From Ilumatobacteraceae bacterium (GTDB lineage: Bacteria > Actinomycetota > Acidimicrobiia > Acidimicrobiales > Ilumatobacteraceae), in assembly GCA_022843125.1 (NCBI GenBank), contig JALHOG010000006.1:62001-126000 (forward strand): a DNA stretch of 64,000 nucleotides. Reading direction: 5' to 3'. Under the pieces are notes generated by a model. The model made no database searches and was not told the DNA's origin. It saw only the letters and a program-made list of their open reading frames with translations. Below are positions 16,234 to 23,981 of the stretch, one piece after another. The position numbers and the translations under genes are program-made. Each line of letters begins with the position of its first letter. Position 1 is the stretch's first letter.

Positions 16234-16791
16234 TCAGTCGGACCGCCAAGCCGGGTCGCGGCCGCTGGCGGCGACCAGGCGCAGATGGAGTGGCGCATCA
16301 TCGGCGACCGGGACCGCAGCACCGAAGTGTCCGCTCTGCACCAGCATCGCCCCCATCGCCTGGAACCCGGCCAGCGTGGCTCCGGACACCTCAGGGTCGA
16401 GCACCTCGTCCTGAGCCGTGGCCCGGGCCACATCCCACGTGTGCACGAGCACGTCGGGCGTGACGAACCGGTCGACCGCATCGGGGACCGTGTGCTCGCC
16501 CGCCGGGCCGAACTGCATCGTCCGCTCCGCAGACGCCGGATCGTCGAGGACCGCCTGCAGGCCGTCACGCAGGGCCCGCCACGCAGCGACCGGGTCGTCG
16601 TCGACCGATGTCGGCGGTGCCACGAGCCCGACGGTGCCGAACATCCCCGGCACCCACTCGACGAGGTGGCGCACCACGTCACGCGCCACCCATCCTGCGC
16701 ACGGCGTCGGCGCATCCCAGTCGCCGACACCAGCAACGACCACGTCGAACCCGGCCGCCACCCGCCCGAACCGCTCCCCGGCATCGCTCAT
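16234..16791 (-). CDS. TIGR03086-like DinB/maleylpyruvate-isomerase-fold protein
   Basis: 185 residues. WDAPTPCAGWVARDVVRHLVEWVPGM near the N-terminus and DVLVHTWDVARAT further on are the signatures of the actinobacterial TIGR03086 family. These are four-helix-bundle proteins related to DinB and mycothiol-dependent isomerases, with a metal-binding His triad. Function in the cell is not established. A -10 box TACGGT stands 6 nt before the ATG, so the message is probably leaderless. Confidence 0.8.
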   Translation of the reverse strand: MSDAGERFGRVAAGFDVVVAGVGDWDAPTPCAGWVARDVVRHLVEWVPGMFGTVGLVAPPTSVDDDPVAAWRALRDGLQAVLDDPASAERTMQFGPAGEHTVPDAVDRFVTPDVLVHTWDVARATAQDEVLDPEVSGATLAGFQAMGAMLVQSGHFGAAVPVADDAPLHLRLVAASGRDPAWRSD

Positions 16792-16798
16792 GCTCCAA

Positions 16799-16833
16799 CC
16801 GTAACGGTCGGGGTCGGGCGCCGACCGTTACGG
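16799..16833. promoter_or_regulatory. Perfect 13-bp inverted repeat overlapping a -10 box
   Basis: CCGTAACGGTCGG, 9 nt, then its exact complement. It lies between the helicase stop and the next start on the same strand and includes the TACGGT box of the downstream gene. It could end the helicase transcript as a stem-loop without a T tract, or be an operator; sequence alone does not decide. Confidence 0.5.
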
Positions 16834-16847
16834 ACCAAGCCCGACCC

Positions 16848-18818
16848 CTACGTCAGCAGTGGCGGGGGCGCGGTGGCGACGAAGGTGAGCTCCTGGACCG
16901 CACGGGTCATCGCGACGTAGAGCAGGCGGGCCCCGCGGGGTGAGCCGTCGAGGATCCGCTCCGGTTCGACCACCACCACACCGTCGAACTCGAGGCCCTT
17001 CACCGCTTCCGGGCCGAACAGGGGCACGTCGTCATGACCGAGGGCGTGTACGTGGTCGACCGCGACGAGACCGAGGGAAGCCAACGCAGCGGTGATCTCG
17101 GTGTGCCGGTCGATCGGTGCGACCACCCCGGTGAGGCGGTGGCGGTGCTTGACCTCGCGAACGACGCCGGCCGTCTGCGTAGCGATCTCGTCGGGCGCTG
17201 CGATGCGCCAGGTCGGCGCTTCCCCCTCGCCGCGCACCGAGCGACTTGCGGTGGCGTCGACACCGGTGAGCGGCAGCAACCGGTTCGCGACGGTGAGGAT
17301 CGGTTCGGGCACCCGGTAGCCGATCGTGAGGTCGGCGACCGTCCCCGCCAGTGGCGTCGCGCCGAGGTGGGCGAACACGTCGGCCCACCGCTCCTGGCCG
17401 GCCGGCGTCGTCGACTGGGCGACGTCACCGACGAGGGTGAGCGAGCCTGCCGGCGTGCGACGCCCGATCACCCGCAGCGCGACCGCCGAGTGGTCCTGCG
17501 CCTCGTCGACGACGACGTGCCCGTACGTGAACGGGGTGCCGATCAGCAGCGAGTTGGCCTCGTCGACGAGCAGCTGGTCGGCCGCGGTCCACCGGCGACG
17601 CCTGCCGCGCGTGCCAGGCAGGATGCGGTCGACGAGCGCGACCGGCTTCTGCGTCGGCCAGCAGGCGTTGACGGCGGTCTTCAGCGCGCCCGCTTCGGAC
17701 CAGAAGTCGTCACCGCCGCATCGACGACGCAGCTCCTCGCGGGCCAGCACCCGCAGGCGCTCGCGTCGCTGGTTGATCGGCACGACGCCGCTCTTCGCCA
17801 GGTCGACCCATGATGCGACGAGGTCGCGCTCGAAGACGTGCGTCCGCGCACCGATCGGGACCCTGACGTCCGCCGAGGGCGGCCGGATCGCATCGAGTGC
17901 GGCGAGTTCCAGATCAGCGAGACGGGCGCGATCGCCCTTCCATCGTGCGAGCTCGGGCTCGTCGGTGGCGGTCACGTCGACCTTCGGGACGCACAGTTCG
18001 AGCACCGTGCACTGCCGGACCGAGCGCTCCCCGAGCGACGGCAGGACGTTGCCGATGTAGTCGAGGAAGGCCCGGTTCGGCCCCACCACGAGCACGCCGT
18101 CGCGAGCGAGCCGGCGGCGGTGCTCGAACAGGAGGTATGCGGCGCGGTGGAGCGCAACGGCCGTCTTCCCGGTGCCGGGCCCACCCTGGACGATCAGCGC
18201 CTGGTCGATCGGGGCACGGATCACGATGTCCTGTTCGGCCTGGATCGTGGCGACGATCTCGCGCATCGCCCCCGACCGCGCCGCACCGATCTCGGCGAGC
18301 ACGGGGTCGGGGATCCCGGTCGCGACCGCCCCATCGCGCCTCGCGACGTCCGGGTCGTCGAGGTGCTCGTCGAGGTAGGCGGTGAGGTCGCCGTCGGCGA
18401 GCGTGAACCGCCGCCGGAACGACACGTCGAGCGGGTCGATCGCGGTGGCACGGTAGAACGGCGCCGAGATCGGTGCTCGCCAGTCGACGACGACGGGATC
18501 GTTGGCGCCGTCGTCGATGTGGCGCCGGCCGATGTACCACCGCTCGTGTGTGCCGGCAGGGCCGGGGGCGGGTGTGTCGATCCGGCCGAAGAAGTCGCCC
18601 GCGCCCGGCGAACGCAGCGAGTCGAGCGCCTCCGACACCGTCATCTCGACGTACTCGGCGGTGATCTCGTCGGCGGCACTCTGCGGATCGACATGTGCGA
18701 GCCGTTCGATCATCGCGTCGCGGCAGCCGTGTGCGAACCGCAGGTGGGCGCGCTCCGCCTCGAGATCGGGGAACGGTTCGTCGGGGAACGCTTCGTCGGC
18801 GCTGGCACGGGTCGACAT
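16848..18818 (-). CDS. HelD/UvrD-like superfamily 1 ATPase
   Basis: 656 residues. Walker A is GGPGTGKTAVALHR (about 213-226), Walker B VVVDEAQDHSAV. A charged N-terminal coiled region comes first, and the C-terminal motif YVAMTRAVQELTF is typical of UvrD-like enzymes. The N-terminal WYIGRRHIDD and VVDWRAPISAPFYRA segments are characteristic of HelD/HelR proteins, which bind RNA polymerase and help recycle stalled complexes (HelR can give rifamycin tolerance in actinomycetes). It could also be a DNA helicase. TAGTGT lies 10 nt before the ATG, so the leader is at most a few nucleotides. Confidence 0.85.
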   Translation of the reverse strand: MSTRASADEAFPDEPFPDLEAERAHLRFAHGCRDAMIERLAHVDPQSAADEITAEYVEMTVSEALDSLRSPGAGDFFGRIDTPAPGPAGTHERWYIGRRHIDDGANDPVVVDWRAPISAPFYRATAIDPLDVSFRRRFTLADGDLTAYLDEHLDDPDVARRDGAVATGIPDPVLAEIGAARSGAMREIVATIQAEQDIVIRAPIDQALIVQGGPGTGKTAVALHRAAYLLFEHRRRLARDGVLVVGPNRAFLDYIGNVLPSLGERSVRQCTVLELCVPKVDVTATDEPELARWKGDRARLADLELAALDAIRPPSADVRVPIGARTHVFERDLVASWVDLAKSGVVPINQRRERLRVLAREELRRRCGGDDFWSEAGALKTAVNACWPTQKPVALVDRILPGTRGRRRRWTAADQLLVDEANSLLIGTPFTYGHVVVDEAQDHSAVALRVIGRRTPAGSLTLVGDVAQSTTPAGQERWADVFAHLGATPLAGTVADLTIGYRVPEPILTVANRLLPLTGVDATASRSVRGEGEAPTWRIAAPDEIATQTAGVVREVKHRHRLTGVVAPIDRHTEITAALASLGLVAVDHVHALGHDDVPLFGPEAVKGLEFDGVVVVEPERILDGSPRGARLLYVAMTRAVQELTFVATAPPPLLT

Positions 18819-18882
18819 GGGGCGTTCGACACTAGCGAGCGCTCAACGTTTCGCCCAGCGGGTTTCGGGCCAGACTGTCGGG

Positions 18883-19653
18883 ATGTCGCTGCCCCCGCCG
18901 ACGGTCGCCCCGCTGCAGATCCTGGGGCTGCACAAGTGGTTCGGCTCGACCCTCGCGCTCGACGGGTTGTCGCTCGAGGTGCCCGCCGGCTCGTGCTATG
19001 GACTGGTCGGCCCGAACGGCAGCGGCAAGTCGACGACGCTGCGTTCGGTGATCGGACTCGTCCGGCTCGACGGCGGCACGGTCCGTGTCTGCGGCCACGA
19101 CATCGCGACCGACCTCCGAAGTGCGCGTGCTGCGATGGGTGTGGTGCTCGACCCGCTGCAGCTGTTCGAGCGCCTCACGGCACGCGAGTTCCTCGTGACG
19201 ATGGGCGAACTGCGCGGCATGGAGCCCGACGTCGTGACCGAGCGCAGCGAGCAGCTCTTCGCGGCACTCCAGCTCACCGACGACGCAGGTCGGCAGATCG
19301 CCGGATACAGCCACGGCATGCGGAAGAAGACCGCGCTCGCCGCCGCCCTCCTGCACCGCCCTCGCCTGCTGCTGCTCGACGAGCCGTTCGAAGGTGTCGA
19401 CCCGGTGTCCGCGCGATCGATGCGGTCGATGCTCGACCGGTTCCGTACCGGTGGTGGCACGGTCGTGTTCTCCAGCCACGTCATGGATCTCGTCGAACGG
19501 CTCTGCGATCACGTCGGCGTGATCCACCGGGGCCGCGTCGTCGCGAGCGGACCGACCGACGTGCTGCGGGGCGGGCGCCGACTCGAAGACGCGTTCATCG
19601 ACGTCGTCGGCGCGTCCGAACTCGACCCCGACGAGCTGGCCTGGCTCGCGTGA
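18883..19653 (+). CDS. ABC transporter ATPase (ABC-2 exporter)
   Basis: 256 residues: Walker A GPNGSGKST, Q-loop region VVLDPLQLFERLT, signature YSHGMRKKTALAAALL, Walker B LLLLDEPFEGVDP and the HVMDL switch. The YSHGMRKK form of the signature is usual for ABC-2 type exporters. It is divergent from the helicase gene. The permease start overlaps its stop by 4 nt (GTGA), so the two form one transporter. Confidence 0.92.
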   Translation: MSLPPPTVAPLQILGLHKWFGSTLALDGLSLEVPAGSCYGLVGPNGSGKSTTLRSVIGLVRLDGGTVRVCGHDIATDLRSARAAMGVVLDPLQLFERLTAREFLVTMGELRGMEPDVVTERSEQLFAALQLTDDAGRQIAGYSHGMRKKTALAAALLHRPRLLLLDEPFEGVDPVSARSMRSMLDRFRTGGGTVVFSSHVMDLVERLCDHVGVIHRGRVVASGPTDVLRGGRRLEDAFIDVVGASELDPDELAWLA

Positions 19654-21260
19654 GTGCACCGTCGCCGGGCCTGCGCCAGGTCGCCGCCACGCACGTGCGG
19701 CTGCGCTGGCGTCTGCTCGGTGGCGCGCTCCGGCACGGCGGCAGCGAACAGGTCGGCGCCGTGCTCTCCACCGGCGCGTCGGCGGTCGTCGGCCTCGGCC
19801 TCGGCATCGCGGCAGCCCGTATCGGCCGCTCGAGCGACGACGCCGACCTGTTCATCGTCGTGTTCTGCGGAGTCGTGATGCTCGGGGTGCTCGGGTTCGG
19901 CGTCGTCGCCGGCATCTCCCAGCCGATCGACCCGCGTGTGCTCGCCGCCGAGCCGCTCAGCGATCGCCAGCGCGTGGTCGGGCTGCTCGCCGCATCGGCG
20001 CTCGGCCCGCCGGGGTTGGCCGGCTTCGCCATCGGGCTCGGCATGGTGATCGGCATGGTCCGCGGGATGTCGACCCTGCCCGTCGTCCTGCTCGCCGTGG
20101 CGTCGTGGCTCGCAGCGATGCTCCTCATCGCACGTACCGCGACCAATCTCCTGGCGTTGGTCATCAGTCGTTTCCCGCGGTTCGGCCAGATCGTGGTCGG
20201 GTTGGCGGGCCTCGTGTTCTACGGGCTGTTCCAGTTCGTCCCGGGGCTGATCGGCGGGTTGGAGATGGCGCAACGCGAACGCCTCGCCGACGCGATCGCC
20301 TGGACACCGCCAGGCCAGGTCGGCCGTGCGCTCGCCACCGCCGACGAAGGCGTTGGGCAGTCGGTGCAACACCTGCTCCTCGGCAGCGTCTGGATCATCG
20401 GCCTCGCCGTTGCGTTCGTGTGGTCGTCGGGCCGGCTCGCGGTCACGTCGCGGCGGGCCGGCGGGCTCGACGCGCACACCCTCGATCGGTCGGTCATCGC
20501 CAGGGCGATTCGCCGCGCGTGCGGTCGCGGCGCTGCGGGAGCGGTCGCGTGGCGCAGCATCCTGGTGCGGTTCCGGACCCCACGCACGGCGCTCGAAGCC
20601 GTCACCGGTGCCGGGGTCGGGCTGGCGGCGGTTCTCGTCCCGGCACTCGCTCGCGATGCGGCGGGCAGCGGCGCCGTGCTCGTCGGCGGCGCCGTGCAGC
20701 TGGCCGTGCTGTTCATGTCGGGCAACAGCTTCGGATCCGACGGGCCCGCGATCACCCACGAGCTCATGACCGGTATGGCTCCCCGCGAGCTCGTGGCGGG
20801 AAAGGTGCGCGGCATCGTCATCGTGGCAGCGCCGCTGGCCGTCATCGGACCGCTGCTCGCCGCTGCGATCACCGACGAGTGGCGGTACCTCGCAGCGGGT
20901 TTCGGGGTCGGCGCCGGTGGACTGCTCGCCGGTGCCGGCGCGGCGATCGTGCAGTCGGCGCTCGTGCCGATCGCGGTGCCCGAGTCCGAGAACCCGTTCG
21001 CCAGCGGTGAGACGGGCAAGGGGATGCTCGCCGCGATGCTGCTCGCGGCCGTGCTCACCGTGCTGGCTGTCGTGACGGTCCCGGTCGCGCTCGCACTGTT
21101 CTGGGCCGTCGACCGGGGCAACACAGCGCTTGTCACAGCACTCGGCGCCGTGACGGTCGCGGTCGGCTGGGGTGTTTCGCGAGCCGGCGTCCGGATCGCG
21201 ACCACGCGGATCACCGGTCGTGAGCCCGAGTTCGCCGCGTCGGTCACGCCGGCGCGCTGA
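19650..21260 (+). CDS. ABC-2 type exporter membrane subunit
   Basis: 536 residues with about 11-12 predicted membrane helices, for example ASAVVGLGLGIAAARIG, LFIVVFCGVVMLGVLGFGVVAGI and MLAAMLLAAVLTVLAVVTVPVALALF. A GTG start overlaps the ATPase stop. The large number of spans suggests two fused permease halves in one chain. Substrate unknown. Confidence 0.85.
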   Translation: MSAPSPGLRQVAATHVRLRWRLLGGALRHGGSEQVGAVLSTGASAVVGLGLGIAAARIGRSSDDADLFIVVFCGVVMLGVLGFGVVAGISQPIDPRVLAAEPLSDRQRVVGLLAASALGPPGLAGFAIGLGMVIGMVRGMSTLPVVLLAVASWLAAMLLIARTATNLLALVISRFPRFGQIVVGLAGLVFYGLFQFVPGLIGGLEMAQRERLADAIAWTPPGQVGRALATADEGVGQSVQHLLLGSVWIIGLAVAFVWSSGRLAVTSRRAGGLDAHTLDRSVIARAIRRACGRGAAGAVAWRSILVRFRTPRTALEAVTGAGVGLAAVLVPALARDAAGSGAVLVGGAVQLAVLFMSGNSFGSDGPAITHELMTGMAPRELVAGKVRGIVIVAAPLAVIGPLLAAAITDEWRYLAAGFGVGAGGLLAGAGAAIVQSALVPIAVPESENPFASGETGKGMLAAMLLAAVLTVLAVVTVPVALALFWAVDRGNTALVTALGAVTVAVGWGVSRAGVRIATTRITGREPEFAASVTPAR

Positions 21261-21311
21261 GGATCTCCCCGGTCATCGGGCTCGCAGCACCCACGCACTA
21301 CGCTGCCCGAG

Positions 21312-21647
21312 GTGGGAAACGCCGGAATCGTCGTCCTGATCGCCACGCTGGTGGCCGCGGCGATCGCCGTGTTGGTGTACCTGCTGATTCGTGGCAAGCG
21401 TCCTCCGGCACATGAACCGACACCCGATGCGAGCCGGTCGACGATCGCTCCGCCGACCCCGATGGTGGGCCTCGAATCGGCGCTCGATCAGGCGATGGAT
21501 CGTTCGGGACGCAACATGCGCGAGAAGATCGACGCCGAGGCCGCGATCGTCGACGACCTCAAGGTGCCCGACGACACCGGGCCGATCCTGCGTCGTGCGC
21601 TCGACCGCGTCGAGCACACCGAGCCCAAGCAGCCCGGCAACGCCTGA
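21312..21647 (+). CDS. Small single-span membrane protein, 111 aa
   Basis: One N-terminal helix (AGIVVLIATLVAAAIAVLVYLLIRG) followed by about 80 polar, charged cytoplasmic residues with a helical end (GPILRRALDRVEH). GTG start; TACGCT stands 7 nt before it, giving a leaderless transcript. Not recognised. It precedes mftA by 180 nt, but the gap and a separate -10 box at mftA argue against one operon. Confidence 0.6.
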   Translation: MGNAGIVVLIATLVAAAIAVLVYLLIRGKRPPAHEPTPDASRSTIAPPTPMVGLESALDQAMDRSGRNMREKIDAEAAIVDDLKVPDDTGPILRRALDRVEHTEPKQPGNA

Positions 21648-21818
21648 TCGGCTGCTCGTCACCGAGTGCACTCGACGCAGGTCGGCGTGACCGGAAGTGC
21701 GTGCAGGCGCCGAGGGCGATCGTCCGCCCGCACGTCGTGCACCATCGAAGCTGGCGGTGAGGCGGCGGGTGCGGCCGGAGCGACGTCTCGCGATGCCCAG
21801 CCGCGGGTGACCGAGCGA

Positions 21819-21824
21819 TAGCCT
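21819..21824 (+). promoter_or_regulatory. -10 box of the mycofactocin operon
   Basis: TAGCCT sits 6 nt before the mftA ATG, which predicts that transcription starts at or next to the A of the start codon and that mftA is translated without a leader. Confidence 0.5.
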
Positions 21825-21830
21825 GCCGAG

Positions 21831-21950
21831 ATGGACGACGACGTGACGAGCACCGCCGACGACGACACCGTGGATGCGCACGCCGACGAACTCGTCGACG
21901 AGCTGTTGATCGAGGAGATCTCGATCGACGGCATGTGCGGCGTCTACTGA
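21831..21950 (+). CDS. mftA: Mycofactocin precursor peptide MftA
   Basis: A 39-residue acidic peptide ending ISIDGMCGVY, the invariant C-terminus of MftA. In the known pathway MftC acts on the terminal Val-Tyr: it decarboxylates the tyrosine and forms a new C-C bond with the valine. MftE then releases the Val-Tyr remnant, which becomes the redox core of mycofactocin. The acidic leader (ADELVDELLIEE) is the part bound by MftB. mftB starts 13 nt downstream. The gene is shorter than common gene-calling cut-offs. Confidence 0.96.
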   Translation: MDDDVTSTADDDTVDAHADELVDELLIEEISIDGMCGVY

Positions 21951-21963
21951 TCGGCCCAGCTGC

Positions 21964-22260
21964 ATGACCGCTGTCGACGTGCCGGCGCCCACCCCGGTCG
22001 GAGCGAGGGCGCTGGAGCTGCACCCGCAGGTGGCGTTGCGCCCTGAACCGTTCGGAGCGTTGGCGTACCACTACGGCACCCGCCGGCTCGTGTTCCTCAA
22101 GCACCTCGATGTCGTGCGTGTCGTGCGCTCGCTCGGCGACCACCCCACCCTCACGGCAGCACTCGACGCAGCCGGCATCGCCGCCGACCGCCACCCGGCG
22201 TTCGAGCGGGCGATCGCATCGTTGATCGAATCGGAGATGTTGCGTGACCGCACTCGTTGA
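21964..22260 (+). CDS. mftB: Mycofactocin peptide chaperone MftB
   Basis: 98 residues with the PqqD-like RiPP recognition element fold: PQVALRPEPFGALAYHYGTRRLVFLKHLDVVRVV gives the beta strands, followed by helices. In the pathway it binds the MftA leader and presents the peptide to MftC. The position between mftA and mftC is diagnostic. It overlaps mftC by 17 nt. Confidence 0.92.
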   Translation: MTAVDVPAPTPVGARALELHPQVALRPEPFGALAYHYGTRRLVFLKHLDVVRVVRSLGDHPTLTAALDAAGIAADRHPAFERAIASLIESEMLRDRTR

Positions 22261-23377
22261 ACAGCTCAAGGGCGGCCTCGACGCTCCGATCTGCCTCACC
22301 TGGGAGCTCACGTACGCGTGCAACCTCGAGTGCGTGCACTGCCTGTCGTCGTCGGGCCGCCGCGACCCTCGCGAGCTCACCACCGACGAGGCGAAGGCCG
22401 TGCTCGACGAGTTGCACGCCATCCAGGTCTTCTACATCAACATCGGCGGCGGCGAACCGATGATCCGCCGCGACTTCTTCGAACTCGTCGACTACGCGAT
22501 CGGCCGCGGCATCGGCGTGAAGTTCTCCACCAACGGGGCGTTCATCGACGCCGAGAAGGCAGCTCGCCTCACGGCGATGGACTACCTCGACATCCAGATC
22601 AGCCTCGACGGCACCGACGCCACGACGAACGACGCCGTTCGTGGCGCCGGCTCGTACGACACCGCCCGCCGGGCCATGGACCACCTGGCAGCAGCCGGCT
22701 TCGTCGAGCGCAACGGGCCGTTCAAGATCTCGGTCGTGGTCACCCGCCACAACGTCGACCAGCTCGACGAGTTCAAGGCCCTCGCCGACTCCTACGGCGC
22801 CCAGTTGCGTGTCACGCGCCTGCGGCCGTCCGGGCGTGGCGCCGACACCTGGCACGACCTGCACCCCACCAACGACCAGCAGCGCCAGATCTACCGGTGG
22901 CTCCTCGCGCACGGCGAGCAGGTGCTCACCGGCGACTCGTTCTTCCACCTCAACGCCCTCGGCGAACCGCTGCCCGGTCTGAACCTGTGCGGCGCCGGCA
23001 GGGTCGTGTGCCTGATCGATCCGATCGGCGACGTGTACGCGTGCCCGTTCGTGATCCACGACCAGTTCAAGGCGGGAAGCGTTCGCGACCACGGCGGCTT
23101 CACGAAGGTGTGGCGCGAGAGCACCCTGTTCCGTGAGCTCCGCGAGCCGCAGTCGGCGGGCGCGTGCGCGTCGTGCGGTTCGTACGACGCATGCCAGGGC
23201 GGGTGCATGGCCGCCAAGTTCTTCACGGGTCTCCCGCTCGACGGGCCCGATCCGGAGTGCGTCGGCGGCGACGGTGAGCTGGCGCTGGCCGGCGTCACCG
23301 CCGGCAGCGCCCCACGACCATCGCTCGATCACTCCAAGCCGCCGCGACCGGCTCCCGTGCACTTCATCCGGAAGTAG
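22244..23377 (+). CDS. mftC: Mycofactocin radical SAM maturase MftC
   Basis: 377 residues. The radical SAM cluster motif is Cys26-X3-Cys30-X2-Cys33 (CNLECVHC), then INIGGGEPMIRRDF for SAM binding. The C-terminal SPASM domain holds extra cluster cysteines (LCGAGRVVCLID, ACPF, CASCGSYDACQGGC). MftC carries out oxidative decarboxylation of the MftA C-terminal tyrosine and then the Val-Tyr cyclisation. GTG start inside the mftB end. A proline-rich tail ends the protein. mftD, mftE and mftF do not follow; plsY begins 7 nt after the stop. Confidence 0.95.
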   Translation: MTALVEQLKGGLDAPICLTWELTYACNLECVHCLSSSGRRDPRELTTDEAKAVLDELHAIQVFYINIGGGEPMIRRDFFELVDYAIGRGIGVKFSTNGAFIDAEKAARLTAMDYLDIQISLDGTDATTNDAVRGAGSYDTARRAMDHLAAAGFVERNGPFKISVVVTRHNVDQLDEFKALADSYGAQLRVTRLRPSGRGADTWHDLHPTNDQQRQIYRWLLAHGEQVLTGDSFFHLNALGEPLPGLNLCGAGRVVCLIDPIGDVYACPFVIHDQFKAGSVRDHGGFTKVWRESTLFRELREPQSAGACASCGSYDACQGGCMAAKFFTGLPLDGPDPECVGGDGELALAGVTAGSAPRPSLDHSKPPRPAPVHFIRK

Positions 23378-23384
23378 GCACGAC

Positions 23385-23954
23385 ATGTGGGCGTTGCTGC
23401 TGCCGATCACCTACCTGATCGGCACCTTCCCCAGCGCGTCGCTGGTGGCGAAGGCCAACGGCATCGATATCCGCACCGTCGGTTCAGGCAACCCGGGCGC
23501 GTCCAACGTCACCCGGGTGCTCGGCTGGCGCAAAGGCATCTGGGTGTTCGTACTCGACGCCGCCAAAGGCGCATTGGCGGCCGGGATCGGCCTCGCCGTC
23601 GACGGGCGCCAGGCCGGGTACGTGCTCGGTGCCGCAGCGGTGATCGGCCACGTGTTCCCCGCTTGGCAGCGATTCAAGGGCGGTAAGGGCGTGGCCACCG
23701 GCGGTGGGGTCGCCGCGGTGATGGCACCGATCGCCTTCGCAAGCCTCGTGGCGCTCTGGTTCGTCATCTCCCGGACGACCAAGAAGGCCTCGGTGGCCTC
23801 GATCGTCGTCGTGGCGCTGCTCCCGGTCGGCGTCGCCGTCGAGCAGCGCGGCTGGTGGGAGGTGTTCGCGATGATCGGCATCTGCCTGCTCGTCATGAGC
23901 CGTCACCTCGGCAACATCCGGCGTCTCCTCAGCCGCCGCGAGCACGCGATCTGA
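23385..23954 (+). CDS. plsY: Acyl-phosphate glycerol-3-phosphate acyltransferase PlsY
   Basis: 189 residues, about five membrane helices. PlsY motifs present are TFPSASLVAK, VGSGNPGASNVTRVLG, FKGGKGVATGGG and HLGNIRRLL near the end. It transfers an acyl group from acyl phosphate to glycerol-3-phosphate at the membrane, the first step of phospholipid synthesis. The start is 7 nt after mftC, so it is almost certainly in the mycofactocin transcript here, an unusual pairing. Confidence 0.93.
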   Translation: MWALLLPITYLIGTFPSASLVAKANGIDIRTVGSGNPGASNVTRVLGWRKGIWVFVLDAAKGALAAGIGLAVDGRQAGYVLGAAAVIGHVFPAWQRFKGGKGVATGGGVAAVMAPIAFASLVALWFVISRTTKKASVASIVVVALLPVGVAVEQRGWWEVFAMIGICLLVMSRHLGNIRRLLSRREHAI

Positions 23955-23981
23955 TCGATCCAGCCGATCCATCCCGCCGAT

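Noticed and set aside
17838..19649. Long plus-strand frame across the helicase gene in phase with the ABC-2 permease
   Set aside because: Upstream of GTG 19650 it is antisense to a clear helicase and out of frame with the ATPase; translation is Arg-rich, so it is a high-GC shadow.
21648..21830. Search for an mftR-type regulator before mftA
   Set aside because: The gap is only 183 bp and contains no helix-turn-helix coding frame.
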